A stretch of DNA of 64,000 nt from Corynebacterium freiburgense (GTDB lineage: Bacteria > Actinomycetota > Actinomycetes > Mycobacteriales > Mycobacteriaceae): contig NZ_CP047355.1 of NCBI RefSeq assembly GCF_030408815.1, positions 930,001-994,000 of the forward strand, read 5' to 3'. This document shows, piece after piece, positions 52,775 through 63,313 of this stretch. A program made the translations under genes and the position numbers. The notes below the pieces were generated by a model, which did no database searches, had not been told where the DNA came from, and saw nothing but the letters and a program-made list of their open reading frames with translations. How positions within the stretch are numbered: position 1 is the stretch's first letter; the number at the start of each line of letters is the position of its first letter.

Positions 52775-54385
52775 TTACCCGAATATAGCTCGTAGTACGA
52801 TCACGCCAATCGCGCCGATACCTGCAGCTGCCGGAATGGTAATCACCCAAGCTAGTGCAATCGGACGCATCAAACTCCAGTTCGCTGAGCGAGTCACCAT
52901 GCCGACGCCAAGCACGGCCCCGATAAGAATGTGTGTTGAAGAAACCGGAAGGCCCACCACAGATGCCCCCATGACCACTGTGGCGGCGGCGAGTTCTGCG
53001 GCGAAACCGCTGGCAGGGTGGATTCGTGTGAGTCCAGTACCAACGGTGGTGATGACTTTTCGGCCGATGAACCACAATCCGGACACAAGTGCGATTCCGC
53101 AACAGATGAGGAGGGGAGTGGGGACGGCTGCTTTTGCATTGATTGTGCCGGTGTGAAGGACGTCGAGAATCGCAGCAATCGGCCCTACTGCATTCGCAAT
53201 ATCGTTCGATCCATGGGAGAACGCAAATGCCGCAGCGGTAAATACCTGCATCCAACTGAACATGAGAAATGTTGCGCGTCCGAGTTCCAGATTCCTAATG
53301 GTGCGCGCGAATACTCGTACCGCCATCCAAACACCTGCGCCAATCATGCCGATAATCATGATATTGCCAACATTATCGATATTGAGGTGTAGGTTTTTCA
53401 GCCCTTTGAACAGCATCATTGCCGTGATCATCATGGCGCCAATGGCGGCCAAGAGCGGAACCCAAAGCTGCAGTGCGCGATACGCATTGATGTTTTGTTC
53501 GCGTGCGTCGAGCTCGTATAACTCGCGGAAGTAATCGCTTTCTAGTTCGGCGCGATCAAAGCCTTGGCGTCGTGAAACTTCTGCGTCGCGCACCATGGCC
53601 GTGGTGTACGCAAGCTGCTGCATTTCGCTGAGTCGTTCGAATGATGCTTTATGGCGTTTTTTGTGTTCGAGCCGTTCTTTGCGGATGAGTTGAAGTTGCT
53701 CATCTGCACGTTCGTTATATACAAGAATTCCGCGTTGAATTGCGAGGAACAGGAAATAGGCAACAATTCCGCCTAATAGCGGCGAGAGTATCCATGACAA
53801 TGCGATTTCGCCGATTTGGTCCCATTGAACAATCGACCAACCGCCAGTGCCAGTGCGTAAACCAATGGTGACCGCAGCACCAACGATTCCGCCAATAATC
53901 GAATGTGTTGTTGATACTGGCCAGCCCATCTGCGTGGCAATAAGGAGCCACAATGCAGCGCCGAGTAGGGCCGCCATCATGATAAACACAAAATCCATGG
54001 GTTGGAGGTCAACACCATCAAGGTCAACAATGCCTTTGCGCACTGTTTCCGTGACCTCGCCTCCGGCAAGGACCGCACCACCAACCTCGAAAATAGCTGC
54101 AATGACTAAGGCCTGTTTCATGGTCAGTGTTTTTGCGCCAACACTGGTGCCAAATGAATTCGCGACGTCGTTACCGCCAATATTAAAGGCCATAAACAGG
54201 CCAAATACGATGGTGACGCCGAGCACCCAATAATGTGTGCTTTGCTCAATTGATCCGTAGGCCCACAATCCGAAGGTAATAAACGCTATTGCTAATAGCG
54301 CACCGAATGTTGCGTGCCACCAAAAATCCGAGCCGCTTTTGTTTTCCGAGACTGTACTCGGTGAACTCAGCGTATCTTGCGTCAT
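52775..54385 (-). CDS. pit: inorganic phosphate transporter, PiT family
   Basis: The protein has 536 residues and about 10-11 helices. The two PiT signatures are present: [24 protein letters not shown] near the N-terminus and [17 protein letters not shown] near the C-terminus, with [12 protein letters not shown] and [12 protein letters not shown]. It carries a charged cytoplasmic loop of about 80 residues (residues about 225-305). It imports metal phosphate with protons. It is followed after 15 bp by the primase-helicase gene, which probably has its own promoter. Confidence 0.95.
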   Translation of the reverse strand: MTQDTLSSPSTVSENKSGSDFWWHATFGALLAIAFITFGLWAYGSIEQSTHYWVLGVTIVFGLFMAFNIGGNDVANSFGTSVGAKTLTMKQALVIAAIFEVGGAVLAGGEVTETVRKGIVDLDGVDLQPMDFVFIMMAALLGAALWLLIATQMGWPVSTTHSIIGGIVGAAVTIGLRTGTGGWSIVQWDQIGEIALSWILSPLLGGIVAYFLFLAIQRGILVYNERADEQLQLIRKERLEHKKRHKASFERLSEMQQLAYTTAMVRDAEVSRRQGFDRAELESDYFRELYELDAREQNINAYRALQLWVPLLAAIGAMMITAMMLFKGLKNLHLNIDNVGNIMIIGMIGAGVWMAVRVFARTIRNLELGRATFLMFSWMQVFTAAAFAFSHGSNDIANAVGPIAAILDVLHTGTINAKAAVPTPLLICCGIALVSGLWFIGRKVITTVGTGLTRIHPASGFAAELAAATVVMGASVVGLPVSSTHILIGAVLGVGMVTRSANWSLMRPIALAWVITIPAAAGIGAIGVIVLRAIFG

Positions 54386-54469
54386 CGTGCTGCGGTCCTT
54401 AGTCGGGGTGAGTTTGGGAAAGCATCGAATACGAGTCTAATGCATGAGAAGTGCACAGTAGGTCTCGGA

Positions 54470-55381
54470 TTAATGACGCTTTACCGCATGAAGTAAGCCA
54501 GCAATAACGCTGCCTACAATTGCCCCAGCTATCAGGGAAAAGAAGGTATTAACAACCCAGGTGGCAAATCCCCCCAAATGCTCCACATACCCCTCCATAT
54601 GGTGAACAAAATCGTATGGTGCATGCCAGCCGAGTTCGGCCACACCTACGAGGAGAATATGCCCACCAACCCACAACATGGCGAAGGTGCCGATAATGGC
54701 GATAATCGTAAGTAGTTTCGGCATGGCCGCAACCAGGCCGCGTCCAAGTTTTTGGGATCCGGCCGAAGGGCGGGCGGCAAGCTTGAGCCCAACATCATCC
54801 ATCTTCACCAAGAGTGCGACAGCACCATAGACCAAGGCTGTAATGCCAAACGCAACGGTCACCAACACCGCTGCGCGCATCGCCAGTGACTCGGCTGCGA
54901 TTTCATTGAGGGAAATCACCATGATTTCAGCGCTCAGGATCAAATCGGTGGTAATAGCACCCTTGACCAGTTTGTTTTCTGCATCTGGACCGGCTTCAAT
55001 GGCGGTTTCTTCTTTTTCTTCGTGGCCGAAGAATTTTTCAATGACCTTTTCCGCACCCTCAAAACACAAATAGGCGCCGCCAATCATCAGTATGGGTGTG
55101 AGTAGCCAGGGGGCGAGCGAGCTTAGCAGTAGTGCTATCGGTAAAATAATGATGAGTTTATTAAATAACGAGCCTTTGGCAATCCTCCAAATGATTGGAA
55201 GTTCACGGGCCGGGGTGACGCCTTGCACATACTGTGGTGTTACTGCTGCATCATCGACGACGACGCCCGCGGCCTTGACGCTGGTGCGACCCGCAGCGGC
55301 CGCGACGTCGTCAACGCTAGCGGCTGCAGCTTTCGCGATGAGAGCGACGTCGTCTAGTAGTGCTGCAAGTCCGCCAGGCAT
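54470..55381 (-). CDS. DUF808 family membrane protein
   Basis: The protein has 303 residues. The N-terminus GGLAALLDDVALIAKAAAASVDDVAAAAGR and IIWRIAKGSLFNKLIIILPIALLLS, then GGAYLCFEGAEKV and TDLILSAEIMVISLNEIA are the DUF808 (YedI) pattern. There are about six helices. The function is unknown; it is widely found in proteobacteria and actinobacteria. It sits between the phosphate transporter and the P-type pump, all on the minus strand. Confidence 0.9.
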   Translation of the reverse strand: MPGGLAALLDDVALIAKAAAASVDDVAAAAGRTSVKAAGVVVDDAAVTPQYVQGVTPARELPIIWRIAKGSLFNKLIIILPIALLLSSLAPWLLTPILMIGGAYLCFEGAEKVIEKFFGHEEKEETAIEAGPDAENKLVKGAITTDLILSAEIMVISLNEIAAESLAMRAAVLVTVAFGITALVYGAVALLVKMDDVGLKLAARPSAGSQKLGRGLVAAMPKLLTIIAIIGTFAMLWVGGHILLVGVAELGWHAPYDFVHHMEGYVEHLGGFATWVVNTFFSLIAGAIVGSVIAGLLHAVKRH

Positions 55382-55430
55382 CAGGAAACTCCAAGGGGTT
55401 GGGAATAATAGCTGTTAAAAGTGTACAAGC

Positions 55431-58181
55431 TCAGTGCTGGTGATGGTACTGAGCTGGTTGATGATTCCCGGTGCTCCTGCGAATAATTTTTACGAGTTCT
55501 TCAGCCCATAGGACGGTTGATGCCATTGCGAAGGCAACGATCCAATGCTGCGGCGTCAGTGGAGTGGTACCAAAGGCCGTTTGTAGGAATGGGATATGAA
55601 CAACAGCGAATTGCAGCAGAACTCCCAATACAATTGACGCCCAGAGCCAACGGTTATTGAATGCGTGGTGAAACGCCGACCGGTACGTCGAACGAGCATT
55701 CAAAGCATTGAAAAGCTGTGCGAATACCAAGGTGGTGAACCCGGCGGTGCGGGCAGTATCGAGGGAATCGGTACCTTCAATGAGGCCGCCGGGGAGAAAA
55801 ATATCGATCGTAAGCAGTGTTGCGGCTCCCATGATTGTGCCGATAAACAACACTCGTTTCCACATATCCGAATCGATGATCGGTTTCTTGGGGTCCCGGG
55901 GTGGACGTTTCATAATGTCTTCGTCTGTTGGGTCAACGCCCATGGCCAGCGCTGGACCCGAATCGGTGACGAGGTTGATCCAAAGAATTTGCGTGGCAAG
56001 GAGCGGCAGTGCGATTTCAGAATGTTCGGGGTGATTTAGCCCGATCCAACTGGTTAAAACGACGCCGAAGAAGACGGTGGTTACTTCGCCCATATTGGAA
56101 CTGAGCAGGTAGCGAAGGAATTTCGTGATGTTATCGAAAATCCCGCGACCTTGACGGACAGCGGTGACGATGGTGGCGTAGTTATCGTCTGCCAGGATCA
56201 TGGTGGCAGCTTCTTTAGTGACCTCGGTGCCGGTGATCCCCATCGCTACGCCAATGTCCGCGCTTTTCAGGGCAGGTGCGTCATTGACACCGTCTCCAGT
56301 CATCGCGACTACTGCGCCATGCTCTTGCAGAGTATCGACGATGCGAAGCTTGTGGGCCGGGGTAACGCGCGCATATACATCAATTTCTTGAACTGCTTGA
56401 TCGAATCCTTTTTCGTTCAGTTGGTCGAGTTGCTGGCCGGAGAGTGCACGTCCAGTAGTAGTAAGACCAAGTTCTGTGGCGATCGTGTGTGCGGTCGCGG
56501 GGTGGTCGCCGGTGATCATCAAGGTGCGGATCCCCGCATCATGTGCTTGTTGAAGTGCAGGTTTCGCCTGTTCTCTCGGTGGGTCGATAATCGCTACGAC
56601 GCCAAGAAATACGAGGTTTTCTTCGACGATGGTGTTATTGATTGATTCGCCGATAGCCACACCGAGCGTGCGGTACCCTTGCGCGGATAGTTGTTCGACT
56701 GTTTGTGCCCATGCTTGACGGCGTGTTTGGTCGAGCATGGCTGGGCCGGTAATCGTGAGCACGCGGGTGCAGCGTTCGATCAACACATCGGGAGCTCCTT
56801 TGGCGAATACCCGTTTGCCTGCCATGACGGACATCATTTTTCGATCTGAGGAAAACGGGATTTCCGCGGTTCGTTGTTCCGCCTCTGGCTTGCGGTTGTC
56901 CGCGAGTTTTGGCCATGCGACCAAGAATGCGGCTTCGGTGGGGTCTCCGATAATGCCATCCGGATCAAGCTGCGCATTGTTTGCCACTGCGCCTGCATAT
57001 ACGACGTCGCGCGCGAGTTGCAGCGCTGATTCGTCTCCCTTTTCGACGCCGCCAGCGCGCGGATCGTAACCAATGCCAGACAGGGTTACCTCGCCGGCGT
57101 CCGTCAAGACTCGTTGAATGGTCATTTCATTTCGAGTCAACGTTCCCGTTTTATCCGAACATATGACACTAGCTGCGCCAAGTGTTTCCACCGAGTGCAG
57201 ATTTTTCATAATTGCGTTATTCCGCGCAAGGTGTTGCACACCAATAGCAAGAACTAGCGAGAGAATCGCTGGTAATCCTTCAGGCACCGCGGCCACCGCC
57301 AGTGATACACCTAGCAGGAGGATATTCACCAAATCTTCGGCGCTATGCACCCCATTGATCAGCGCCAATGTTGCCATCACGATGAGGGCGATAATGACAA
57401 CAAGAACTCCAAGGAGTTTGGAAACCCGAGTAATTTCTCGCTCTAGCGGGCTTTCATCCTGTTCGGCACGGTCGAGCATATCGGCGATTAATCCCATTTC
57501 AGTTTGCATGCCAGTGCTGGTGACAATTGCACTACCCACGCCTTGGACAACTGCGGTCCCTTTAAACACCATGTTCGAACGGTCACCAAGCGGCACGGTC
57601 CCATCGAGTGTTGCGGGGTCTTTGACACTCGCCTCGGACTCGCCGGTGAGGGAAGCCTCCTGCACTGTGAGCCCAGTAGCAGTGACGAGCCGGGCGTCGG
57701 CACCCACAGCATCACCTTCCGCTAATAACAGCACGTCACCTGGCACAAGTTCGGAGGATGGTATTTGTGCTTGCCGGCCGTCGCGCAGCACCGTGGAGGT
57801 AGCTGCCGTCATCGCCGCCAATGCGGCAACAGCCGATTCTGCTTTCGATTCCTGGCTGAATCCCAACGCGGCATTCGCAACTACAATCGCACCGATCACA
57901 ATTGTGTCCACCGGCAATCCCGAGGCTCCTTCGGCCCACCAAGCGGCGACCGCGATGCCCATCGCCACAAACAGCAGGTACACCAAAGGATCTTGGAATT
58001 GTTTGAGTATTTTCCGCCACAATGGCACTTGCTTCTTTGCGCGCAACTCGTTGGGGCCATATTCCGATAACCGGGTTGTTGCGGACGCAGCGGAAAGTCC
58101 CACTTTTGGATCTACATTGAATTGCTGTGAAATAACTGGAATATCCACAAGGTACGGTTGTGTGGGAGACATAAATTTCAT
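55431..58181 (-). CDS. P-type II cation-transporting ATPase (PacL/SERCA-like)
   Basis: The protein has 916 residues. DKTGTLT is the phosphorylation site, TGES the actuator motif, KGAPD and MTGDGVNDAPAL the ATP/Mg motifs. The helix-4 PEGLP and AVAAVPEGLPA region matches type IIA/IIB Ca2+ or Na+/K+ pumps. EYGPNEL and the cation-ATPase N-terminal domain open the protein. The ATG at 58181 is one of three nearby in frame (58172, 58208); no Shine-Dalgarno decides. It is divergent from the panE-like gene. Calcium export is inferred. Confidence 0.88.
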   Translation of the reverse strand: MKFMSPTQPYLVDIPVISQQFNVDPKVGLSAASATTRLSEYGPNELRAKKQVPLWRKILKQFQDPLVYLLFVAMGIAVAAWWAEGASGLPVDTIVIGAIVVANAALGFSQESKAESAVAALAAMTAATSTVLRDGRQAQIPSSELVPGDVLLLAEGDAVGADARLVTATGLTVQEASLTGESEASVKDPATLDGTVPLGDRSNMVFKGTAVVQGVGSAIVTSTGMQTEMGLIADMLDRAEQDESPLEREITRVSKLLGVLVVIIALIVMATLALINGVHSAEDLVNILLLGVSLAVAAVPEGLPAILSLVLAIGVQHLARNNAIMKNLHSVETLGAASVICSDKTGTLTRNEMTIQRVLTDAGEVTLSGIGYDPRAGGVEKGDESALQLARDVVYAGAVANNAQLDPDGIIGDPTEAAFLVAWPKLADNRKPEAEQRTAEIPFSSDRKMMSVMAGKRVFAKGAPDVLIERCTRVLTITGPAMLDQTRRQAWAQTVEQLSAQGYRTLGVAIGESINNTIVEENLVFLGVVAIIDPPREQAKPALQQAHDAGIRTLMITGDHPATAHTIATELGLTTTGRALSGQQLDQLNEKGFDQAVQEIDVYARVTPAHKLRIVDTLQEHGAVVAMTGDGVNDAPALKSADIGVAMGITGTEVTKEAATMILADDNYATIVTAVRQGRGIFDNITKFLRYLLSSNMGEVTTVFFGVVLTSWIGLNHPEHSEIALPLLATQILWINLVTDSGPALAMGVDPTDEDIMKRPPRDPKKPIIDSDMWKRVLFIGTIMGAATLLTIDIFLPGGLIEGTDSLDTARTAGFTTLVFAQLFNALNARSTYRSAFHHAFNNRWLWASIVLGVLLQFAVVHIPFLQTAFGTTPLTPQHWIVAFAMASTVLWAEELVKIIRRSTGNHQPAQYHHQH

Positions 58182-58249
58182 GCTAGGCGCATATATCAAC
58201 AATTTCATTCATGCATATGTTCGCTTCATGTGGGAAATGTGGTGGCGGT

Positions 58250-58255
58250 TACACT
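58250..58255 (+). promoter_or_regulatory. -10 box of panE-like gene
   Basis: TACACT ends six bases before the ATG at 58262. It is probably a leaderless transcript. Confidence 0.4.
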
Positions 58256-58261
58256 GATGCT

Positions 58262-59170
58262 ATGAGAATTGTGATTATTGGTGCAGGTGCGGTCGGCGGC
58301 TACTTTGCGGGTGCGTTGGCGCAGGCAGGGGCCGATGTTGCGGTGGTAGCACGCGGCGAAACGTTGCGCGTAATTCAACAATCTGGTGTAACGCTTATCG
58401 ACGTCCCGGGGGACACGCGCCGCATTCCAGTGCCAGCGTTTCGCCACTTGGCGGACGTAGGTAGTTGCGACGTTATTTTGGTGGCAACGAAAGCATTGGA
58501 TGGCACTAATGCATTCGAATCTTTAGCTGGTGTCTCGGAACATGCGATCGTTGTACCGTTGCAAAATTCAGTCGAGGCGCCAGAAATCGCGGCGAAGATT
58601 GTGGGCGATAGGCGTCGAGTGTGGCCGGGTGTTGTACGTGGATTTCTGCACCATGCTGGGCCTGGCGTGGTGGAATTTCATGGCGGCCCATTATCGCTGA
58701 CATTTGGGTCATGGTCCGGGGACAAGGACGATCGGCTGACCGAATTGGCATCATGGCTGGAAGTTACCGGTATCGCGGCACATGTGCATTCGAATATCTG
58801 GTTGGATGTGTGGTCGAAAGCGATGTTTGTTTCTTCGTTGAGTGCGTTGGGGGCGTTGACTGCTGAACCGCTGGGAACCTTGCTTGCTGATGAGGTCCTG
58901 GCACGAGAGTTTCGCTCATTCGTGGAAGAAATTGCACTTGTTGCACAAGCTGGCGGGGTAGAAATGCCGAACGACATTGTTGATCGAACGATGGAATTTG
59001 CAGCGGCAATGCCACCTGAATCTACATCATCATTACAGCGAGATTTGCTTGCCGGTAATCATGCTGAGCTGGATGCGCAAATTGGTGCGATTAGTCGGTT
59101 GGCTGATCAGCGCGGTGTTGTGGCACCACGGTTTGCATTGAGTTATGCGGTGCTGCGTCACCGATTGTAA
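58262..59170 (+). CDS. panE: ketopantoate reductase (2-dehydropantoate 2-reductase)-like
   Basis: The protein has 302 residues. The Rossmann opening MRIVIIGAGAVGGYFAGALAQAG binds NADP. ATKALD and VPLQNSVE follow, then the C-terminal ApbA_C domain with NIWLDVWSKAMFVSSLSALGALT (catalytic Lys) and STSSLQRDLLAGNHAELD (substrate loop). It reduces ketopantoate to pantoate in pantothenate synthesis. Several paralogues of unclear substrate exist in actinobacteria, so the symbol is provisional. Start chosen by the Rossmann motif; the upstream extension is not homologous. Confidence 0.85.
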   Translation: MRIVIIGAGAVGGYFAGALAQAGADVAVVARGETLRVIQQSGVTLIDVPGDTRRIPVPAFRHLADVGSCDVILVATKALDGTNAFESLAGVSEHAIVVPLQNSVEAPEIAAKIVGDRRRVWPGVVRGFLHHAGPGVVEFHGGPLSLTFGSWSGDKDDRLTELASWLEVTGIAAHVHSNIWLDVWSKAMFVSSLSALGALTAEPLGTLLADEVLAREFRSFVEEIALVAQAGGVEMPNDIVDRTMEFAAAMPPESTSSLQRDLLAGNHAELDAQIGAISRLADQRGVVAPRFALSYAVLRHRL

Positions 59171-59289
59171 GACGTGGCACCAGTGCTGGTGGCACCGAAA
59201 ATAACTATTGAAAAAAGTTTGCAATAAGTCTCCAGGTTCTGTAGGTTCGCACTAAAGCTGTACATGTGATCTATAGGAGGGATGCTGCT

Positions 59290-59787
59290 TTGGTTCGATC
59301 GAGAACGTTTATTTCAGATGCAATTGCTATTGGCGTAGGGGCGACTGTGGTCATGGATGTCACCGCAGAACTGGTCAAACGTAAGTATGGATTGCAACCG
59401 TTAAACCTTGACCTTGTTGGCCGCTGGATCGGGCATATGCCGAGAGGAGTAATCAAACATCCGTCAATCATGCAAGCAGAACCAATTCCGAATGAACGTC
59501 TTTTAGGTTGGGCGGCGCATTACGGTATTGGAATCGGCTTTGCCGGAATGCTGATTGCAACGAAACCTCAATGGGTTGATAATCCAACGTTCAGTACCGC
59601 GTTTACCGCGGGGTTAATGACTACTGCCGCGCCATGGTTATTGATGCAACCAGCATTTGGGATTGGTGTTGCCGCAAACAAGCTGCCGAATCCAGATTCG
59701 GCACGTATTGGCAGTCTTCGTGCCCACGCCAGTTATGGCGTGGGCTTGTATGCGGCCGCAAAACTCTGGAAACTATTGAAACGATGA
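59290..59787 (+). CDS. DUF2938 family membrane protein
   Basis: The protein has 165 residues. Helices lie near residues 15, 85 and 120, with GATVVMDVTAELVKRKYG, LVGRWIGHMPRG and ERLLGWAAHYGIGIGFA typical of DUF2938. A TTG at 59290 has AGGAGGG eight bases before it and is preferred over the GTG at 59266, which overlaps that ribosome-binding site. Its stop lies 2 bp from the convergent ABC gene. The function is unknown. Confidence 0.8.
   Translation: MVRSRTFISDAIAIGVGATVVMDVTAELVKRKYGLQPLNLDLVGRWIGHMPRGVIKHPSIMQAEPIPNERLLGWAAHYGIGIGFAGMLIATKPQWVDNPTFSTAFTAGLMTTAAPWLLMQPAFGIGVAANKLPNPDSARIGSLRAHASYGVGLYAAAKLWKLLKR
59722..59745 (-). terminator. hairpin inside the DUF2938 gene end, possible terminator of the ABC operon
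   Basis: A perfect 9-bp stem GCCCACGCC / GGCGTGGGC with loop AGTTAT lies in the last codons of the plus gene. On the minus strand it lies 45 bases after the ABC stop codon. Confidence 0.35.
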
Positions 59788-59789
59788 AC

Positions 59790-61523
59790 CTAAAGCTGCC
59801 ACTTCCTGGCTTTGGACAAGCGTTCCCACAAGTGCGTGTAAACACCTCGCTGTGCCAATAATTCCGTGTGAGTTCCCACTTCCGCCACCGAGCCATGATC
59901 CATCACCAAGATTTGATTTGCCGCAGTGATAGTGGCGAGTTGGTGCGCCACTACAATGACGGTTCGACCAGTCAGAAGCGCGGAAAGTCCCTTGTTAATG
60001 GCGAGTTCGGCGCCGGGATCCACGGCGGAGGTTGCTTCATCAAGAAGCACGATTGGCGCGTCTTTGAGAAGCGCCCTGGCAATAGACAGCCGTTGTCGTT
60101 GCCCGCCAGATAGTCCAGCTCCGTCTTCGCCGATAATTGTTTCGTAGCCGCGTGGAAGCTCCTGAATAAACTCATGTGCGTATGCCGCTTTGGCTGCAGC
60201 AATGATCTCCTCAATAGTGGCAGAAGGTTTTGCGATCGCAATATTTTCCGCGACGGTACCAGGAAACAAGTGCACTTCCTGAAAAACAACACTGATGAGA
60301 TCAAACAATTGTTCTTGTGGAATTTCGCGGATATCAACGCCGCCAATGCGGATAGTGCCATCCGTGGCGTCGTTGAGTCTGCTGATAAGGTGGAGCACCG
60401 TACTTTTGCCAGCGCCCGAAAGCCCGACGATGGCAAGCATATCGCCTGATTGAACGGTAAACGAAATATCTTTTAATGCCTGAGTGCCATCCGGGTACGT
60501 ATAGCAAACATTATCTAATTGAATTGAGTAGTCTTGGATTTTCCGTGCATTTGTTTGTGACTGCGGCTGCGTTGAAATTTGTAATACTTTATCGATGCGG
60601 CGCAACGAAGCCTCGCAAAGCCGCCAACTTTCTGCAGTTCCGATCACACCAATGAGGGGTTGATAGACGTTGAGGACAAGTAGCAGAATTACTGCGGAGA
60701 GTACAAATTCTTGATTTGGTAATGAACGCCAACCGACAACCCCTAATACAAAGGGAACCCCGAGGAATACAACAAGTGATGTTGTGACCGAAGGGATGAC
60801 AATTCGATGCACCATCACAATACTGATGCGCCGGAATTTTTCCACAGCCTGTTCAAAATAATGTCGAACTGCTTCCTTCGTGGAGAGCACCCGAAGAACG
60901 GGCATTCCAGTGAAGGTATCAATCATTTGCGACGTCGCGGTGGCTTGTGTTTGTTGCCGTTCGTCACTGAGTTCGCCAATGCGTTTACCCGACCATGAAG
61001 CAACAGGAATTGCGGCGATAATGCTTGCCGCAATGGAAAAACCAAGCACTGGATCTTGGAATCCGATACTGATGGAAACTGCCAGTGGCAGACCTATTGC
61101 TTGCCCTAAACGCGGAAAACTCTCACTTAGAAAATCCTCAACGGCTTGAAGATCAATCGTGAGGAGATTTGCTAAGTCACCGCGGCGCGTTTTACTAATA
61201 TCCGCGATTGGGACGTTACGAATATGATCTAGCAGTGCTAACCGCATTTCAGCGACAGCTTGATATGCGCCGAGCCACGAGCATCGTGAAGCAAAGTAAC
61301 CACAGGTGAGTTGCCCCACAAGCGACATAACGCACAAGATGCAAATTGCACGGACATCAGCAGAAGTGATTTCTTCATACGAAACGAGCCGAATCACCAC
61401 AATCAGTGCGGCACTATAAGCAAGACCAAGGAACAAAGACTGCAGGAGACGAAGTATCACGCCTCCAAATGTTGTGTTTCGGGCGGAGCCAGAAAGCCTC
61501 CATAGTAATTGCCAGGTAGTCAT
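59790..61523 (-). CDS. ABC transporter, fused membrane and ATPase domains, subunit 2
   Basis: The protein has 577 residues. Six helices (residues about 1-310) carry the exporter-type fold, then the nucleotide-binding domain with Walker A GLSGAGKST, signature LSGGQRQRLSIARAL, and Walker B IVLLDEATSA with its catalytic Glu. It starts 2 bp after the partner gene, forming a heterodimer. Exporter-fold heterodimers of this size include siderophore importers of the IrtAB/YbtPQ type and drug pumps; no iron-box is seen, so the substrate is open. Confidence 0.85.
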   Translation of the reverse strand: MTTWQLLWRLSGSARNTTFGGVILRLLQSLFLGLAYSAALIVVIRLVSYEEITSADVRAICILCVMSLVGQLTCGYFASRCSWLGAYQAVAEMRLALLDHIRNVPIADISKTRRGDLANLLTIDLQAVEDFLSESFPRLGQAIGLPLAVSISIGFQDPVLGFSIAASIIAAIPVASWSGKRIGELSDERQQTQATATSQMIDTFTGMPVLRVLSTKEAVRHYFEQAVEKFRRISIVMVHRIVIPSVTTSLVVFLGVPFVLGVVGWRSLPNQEFVLSAVILLLVLNVYQPLIGVIGTAESWRLCEASLRRIDKVLQISTQPQSQTNARKIQDYSIQLDNVCYTYPDGTQALKDISFTVQSGDMLAIVGLSGAGKSTVLHLISRLNDATDGTIRIGGVDIREIPQEQLFDLISVVFQEVHLFPGTVAENIAIAKPSATIEEIIAAAKAAYAHEFIQELPRGYETIIGEDGAGLSGGQRQRLSIARALLKDAPIVLLDEATSAVDPGAELAINKGLSALLTGRTVIVVAHQLATITAANQILVMDHGSVAEVGTHTELLAQRGVYTHLWERLSKARKWQL

Positions 61524-61525
61524 TA

Positions 61526-63313
61526 CTATTCCCCTGTTCCGCGTAGTGCAATTTCACCGGCAGAGATGTGATCTGACCACATTCGGGCGTATATTCCTTC
61601 AGCAGCTAGAAGTTCATTGTGAGTACCGCGCTCGGCAATTCGCCCTCGATCAAGCACAAGAATCTGGTCCGCGTGAATAATCGTGCGTAATCGGTGGGCG
61701 ATAATTAGATTGGTTTTGCCGCGTAATAATTCAGTCATACTTTGCTGCAGAAGCACTTCAGTATCGGCATCTGTTGCTGCGGTGGGTTCATCCAGGATGA
61801 TTACTGGTCGATCCGCCAGGAAGGCACGCGCAATAGCCAGGCGTTGTTTTTGCCCACCAGAGAGACCATCGCCACCCTGTCCAAGTTGTGTATCGAGTCC
61901 TTGCTCTAATGCAGCGATAACATCAGTCAATGCCGCAGCCTCCAATGCCTCCGCACATTCTTGCGTGGTTGCTTCAGGGCGTGCCAACGTAAGATTTTCT
62001 CGAATGGTGCCAGCATGAAGTAACGGGCGCTGAAATACGGTCGCAATATTTTGGTACATATCGACGTCGCTCAATGTTGCGATATCGCGGCCGTCTATGT
62101 GAATGCTTCCCTCTGTAGGGGTATGAAAACGCATGAGCAATTCTGCCAACGTAGATTTTCCAGAACCAGACGGTCCAACGAGTGCAGTGGTGGTACCATG
62201 CGGCATTGTAAACGAAATATCGTCTAATACTTTCTGGCCCGGTTCGTATTCGAATGAAACACTGATGAATTCGATGTCTGGATTGGTGCTTTGAAAAGGC
62301 TCACGATTATTATTCTGCGGTGTTGATTCTGAAAGAATTGCGGCTATTTGTTGAGCGCCGTTGGCAAGAATTGGCAACACCACGAGCCGATAAAACACTT
62401 TCACTAGTGGCAGTGTATAAAAAGGCCCAACAATAAAAAACAGCACTAAGTCAACGGCAGATACATTGCCTGACTGATACAACAAGACGCCGACAGGGAC
62501 AATGACTGTCAAGCCTGAAACAATGAATGTGGAAAACGGGGATCCCCATGTAACAAATGCTCGCCCCCAATTACTTTGTAGCTCTGCGTTGTTTCGTATT
62601 GCTTGGGCAGTTCGTTCATGGGAGTCGCCAACGCGATTAAACGTTCGTACAACGGGGAGAGCGGTAAGGAAATCAATAATTGCAGCGTTCATGGCTGTAT
62701 TCGCACTTACCCAATCGCCCATGCGATGACTATTTGAACGCATTGCGTGGAGCATCGTAAGGAAAGCGATTGGTACCAGTGAAATAGTGGCGAGCGTAAG
62801 CCAAGGATTTATCACACACAACCACACAGTAACCATGAGCCACACGCCAATAGATGCCACAGATTCAGGAACCGCGTGGGCAATGAAAATCTCCAAGCGT
62901 TCACAATGATCAATAGCTGTGGTTTTTGCAGTTGCTGAATGTTTGCTGGAGAGTTTTCCCACGGGTGTGGAAATCCACACCTTGCCAAGATGTTTACGAA
63001 TAGCAGCAATCACATCAAATGCCACCAAATGCGATACGGCAGTTGAAAGCCCAAAAAATACTTGCTGAAAAATGATTAGTACAAGTGAGAGTATTGTGCA
63101 AATAAACACTATTTGACCAATCTCAACGGTAATAATTGCATCACGTTGCAGAACCGTTGATAACACGTGCCAAATGATGGAAGCTATTAAGACTTCGCAG
63201 ATCGCACTACAAAAAGCCAGAATTGCAGCAAGGGTAAGACGAAACCAATGACCATCCATATGGTCTCGTATTAAGCGAAGGGCGGAACGATAGTCTGGTC
63301 CTTTGTTATCCAT
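61526..63313 (-). CDS. ABC transporter, fused membrane and ATPase domains, subunit 1
   Basis: The protein has 595 residues. Six transmembrane helices (residues about 20-320) are followed by an ATPase with Walker A GPSGSGKST, signature LSGGQKQRLAIARAF and Walker B VIILDEPTAATD. Both sites of the heterodimer therefore look active. The ATG at 63313 is preferred (GAGG nine bases upstream); two earlier ATGs (63319, 63328) are in frame. It is the first gene of a two-gene operon. Confidence 0.85.
   Translation of the reverse strand: MDNKGPDYRSALRLIRDHMDGHWFRLTLAAILAFCSAICEVLIASIIWHVLSTVLQRDAIITVEIGQIVFICTILSLVLIIFQQVFFGLSTAVSHLVAFDVIAAIRKHLGKVWISTPVGKLSSKHSATAKTTAIDHCERLEIFIAHAVPESVASIGVWLMVTVWLCVINPWLTLATISLVPIAFLTMLHAMRSNSHRMGDWVSANTAMNAAIIDFLTALPVVRTFNRVGDSHERTAQAIRNNAELQSNWGRAFVTWGSPFSTFIVSGLTVIVPVGVLLYQSGNVSAVDLVLFFIVGPFYTLPLVKVFYRLVVLPILANGAQQIAAILSESTPQNNNREPFQSTNPDIEFISVSFEYEPGQKVLDDISFTMPHGTTTALVGPSGSGKSTLAELLMRFHTPTEGSIHIDGRDIATLSDVDMYQNIATVFQRPLLHAGTIRENLTLARPEATTQECAEALEAAALTDVIAALEQGLDTQLGQGGDGLSGGQKQRLAIARAFLADRPVIILDEPTAATDADTEVLLQQSMTELLRGKTNLIIAHRLRTIIHADQILVLDRGRIAERGTHNELLAAEGIYARMWSDHISAGEIALRGTGE

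Noticed and set aside
57118..58257. Long plus-strand open frame opposite the P-type ATPase
   Set aside because: Antisense to a clear gene; composition is that of a codon-bias shadow with no recognisable domain.
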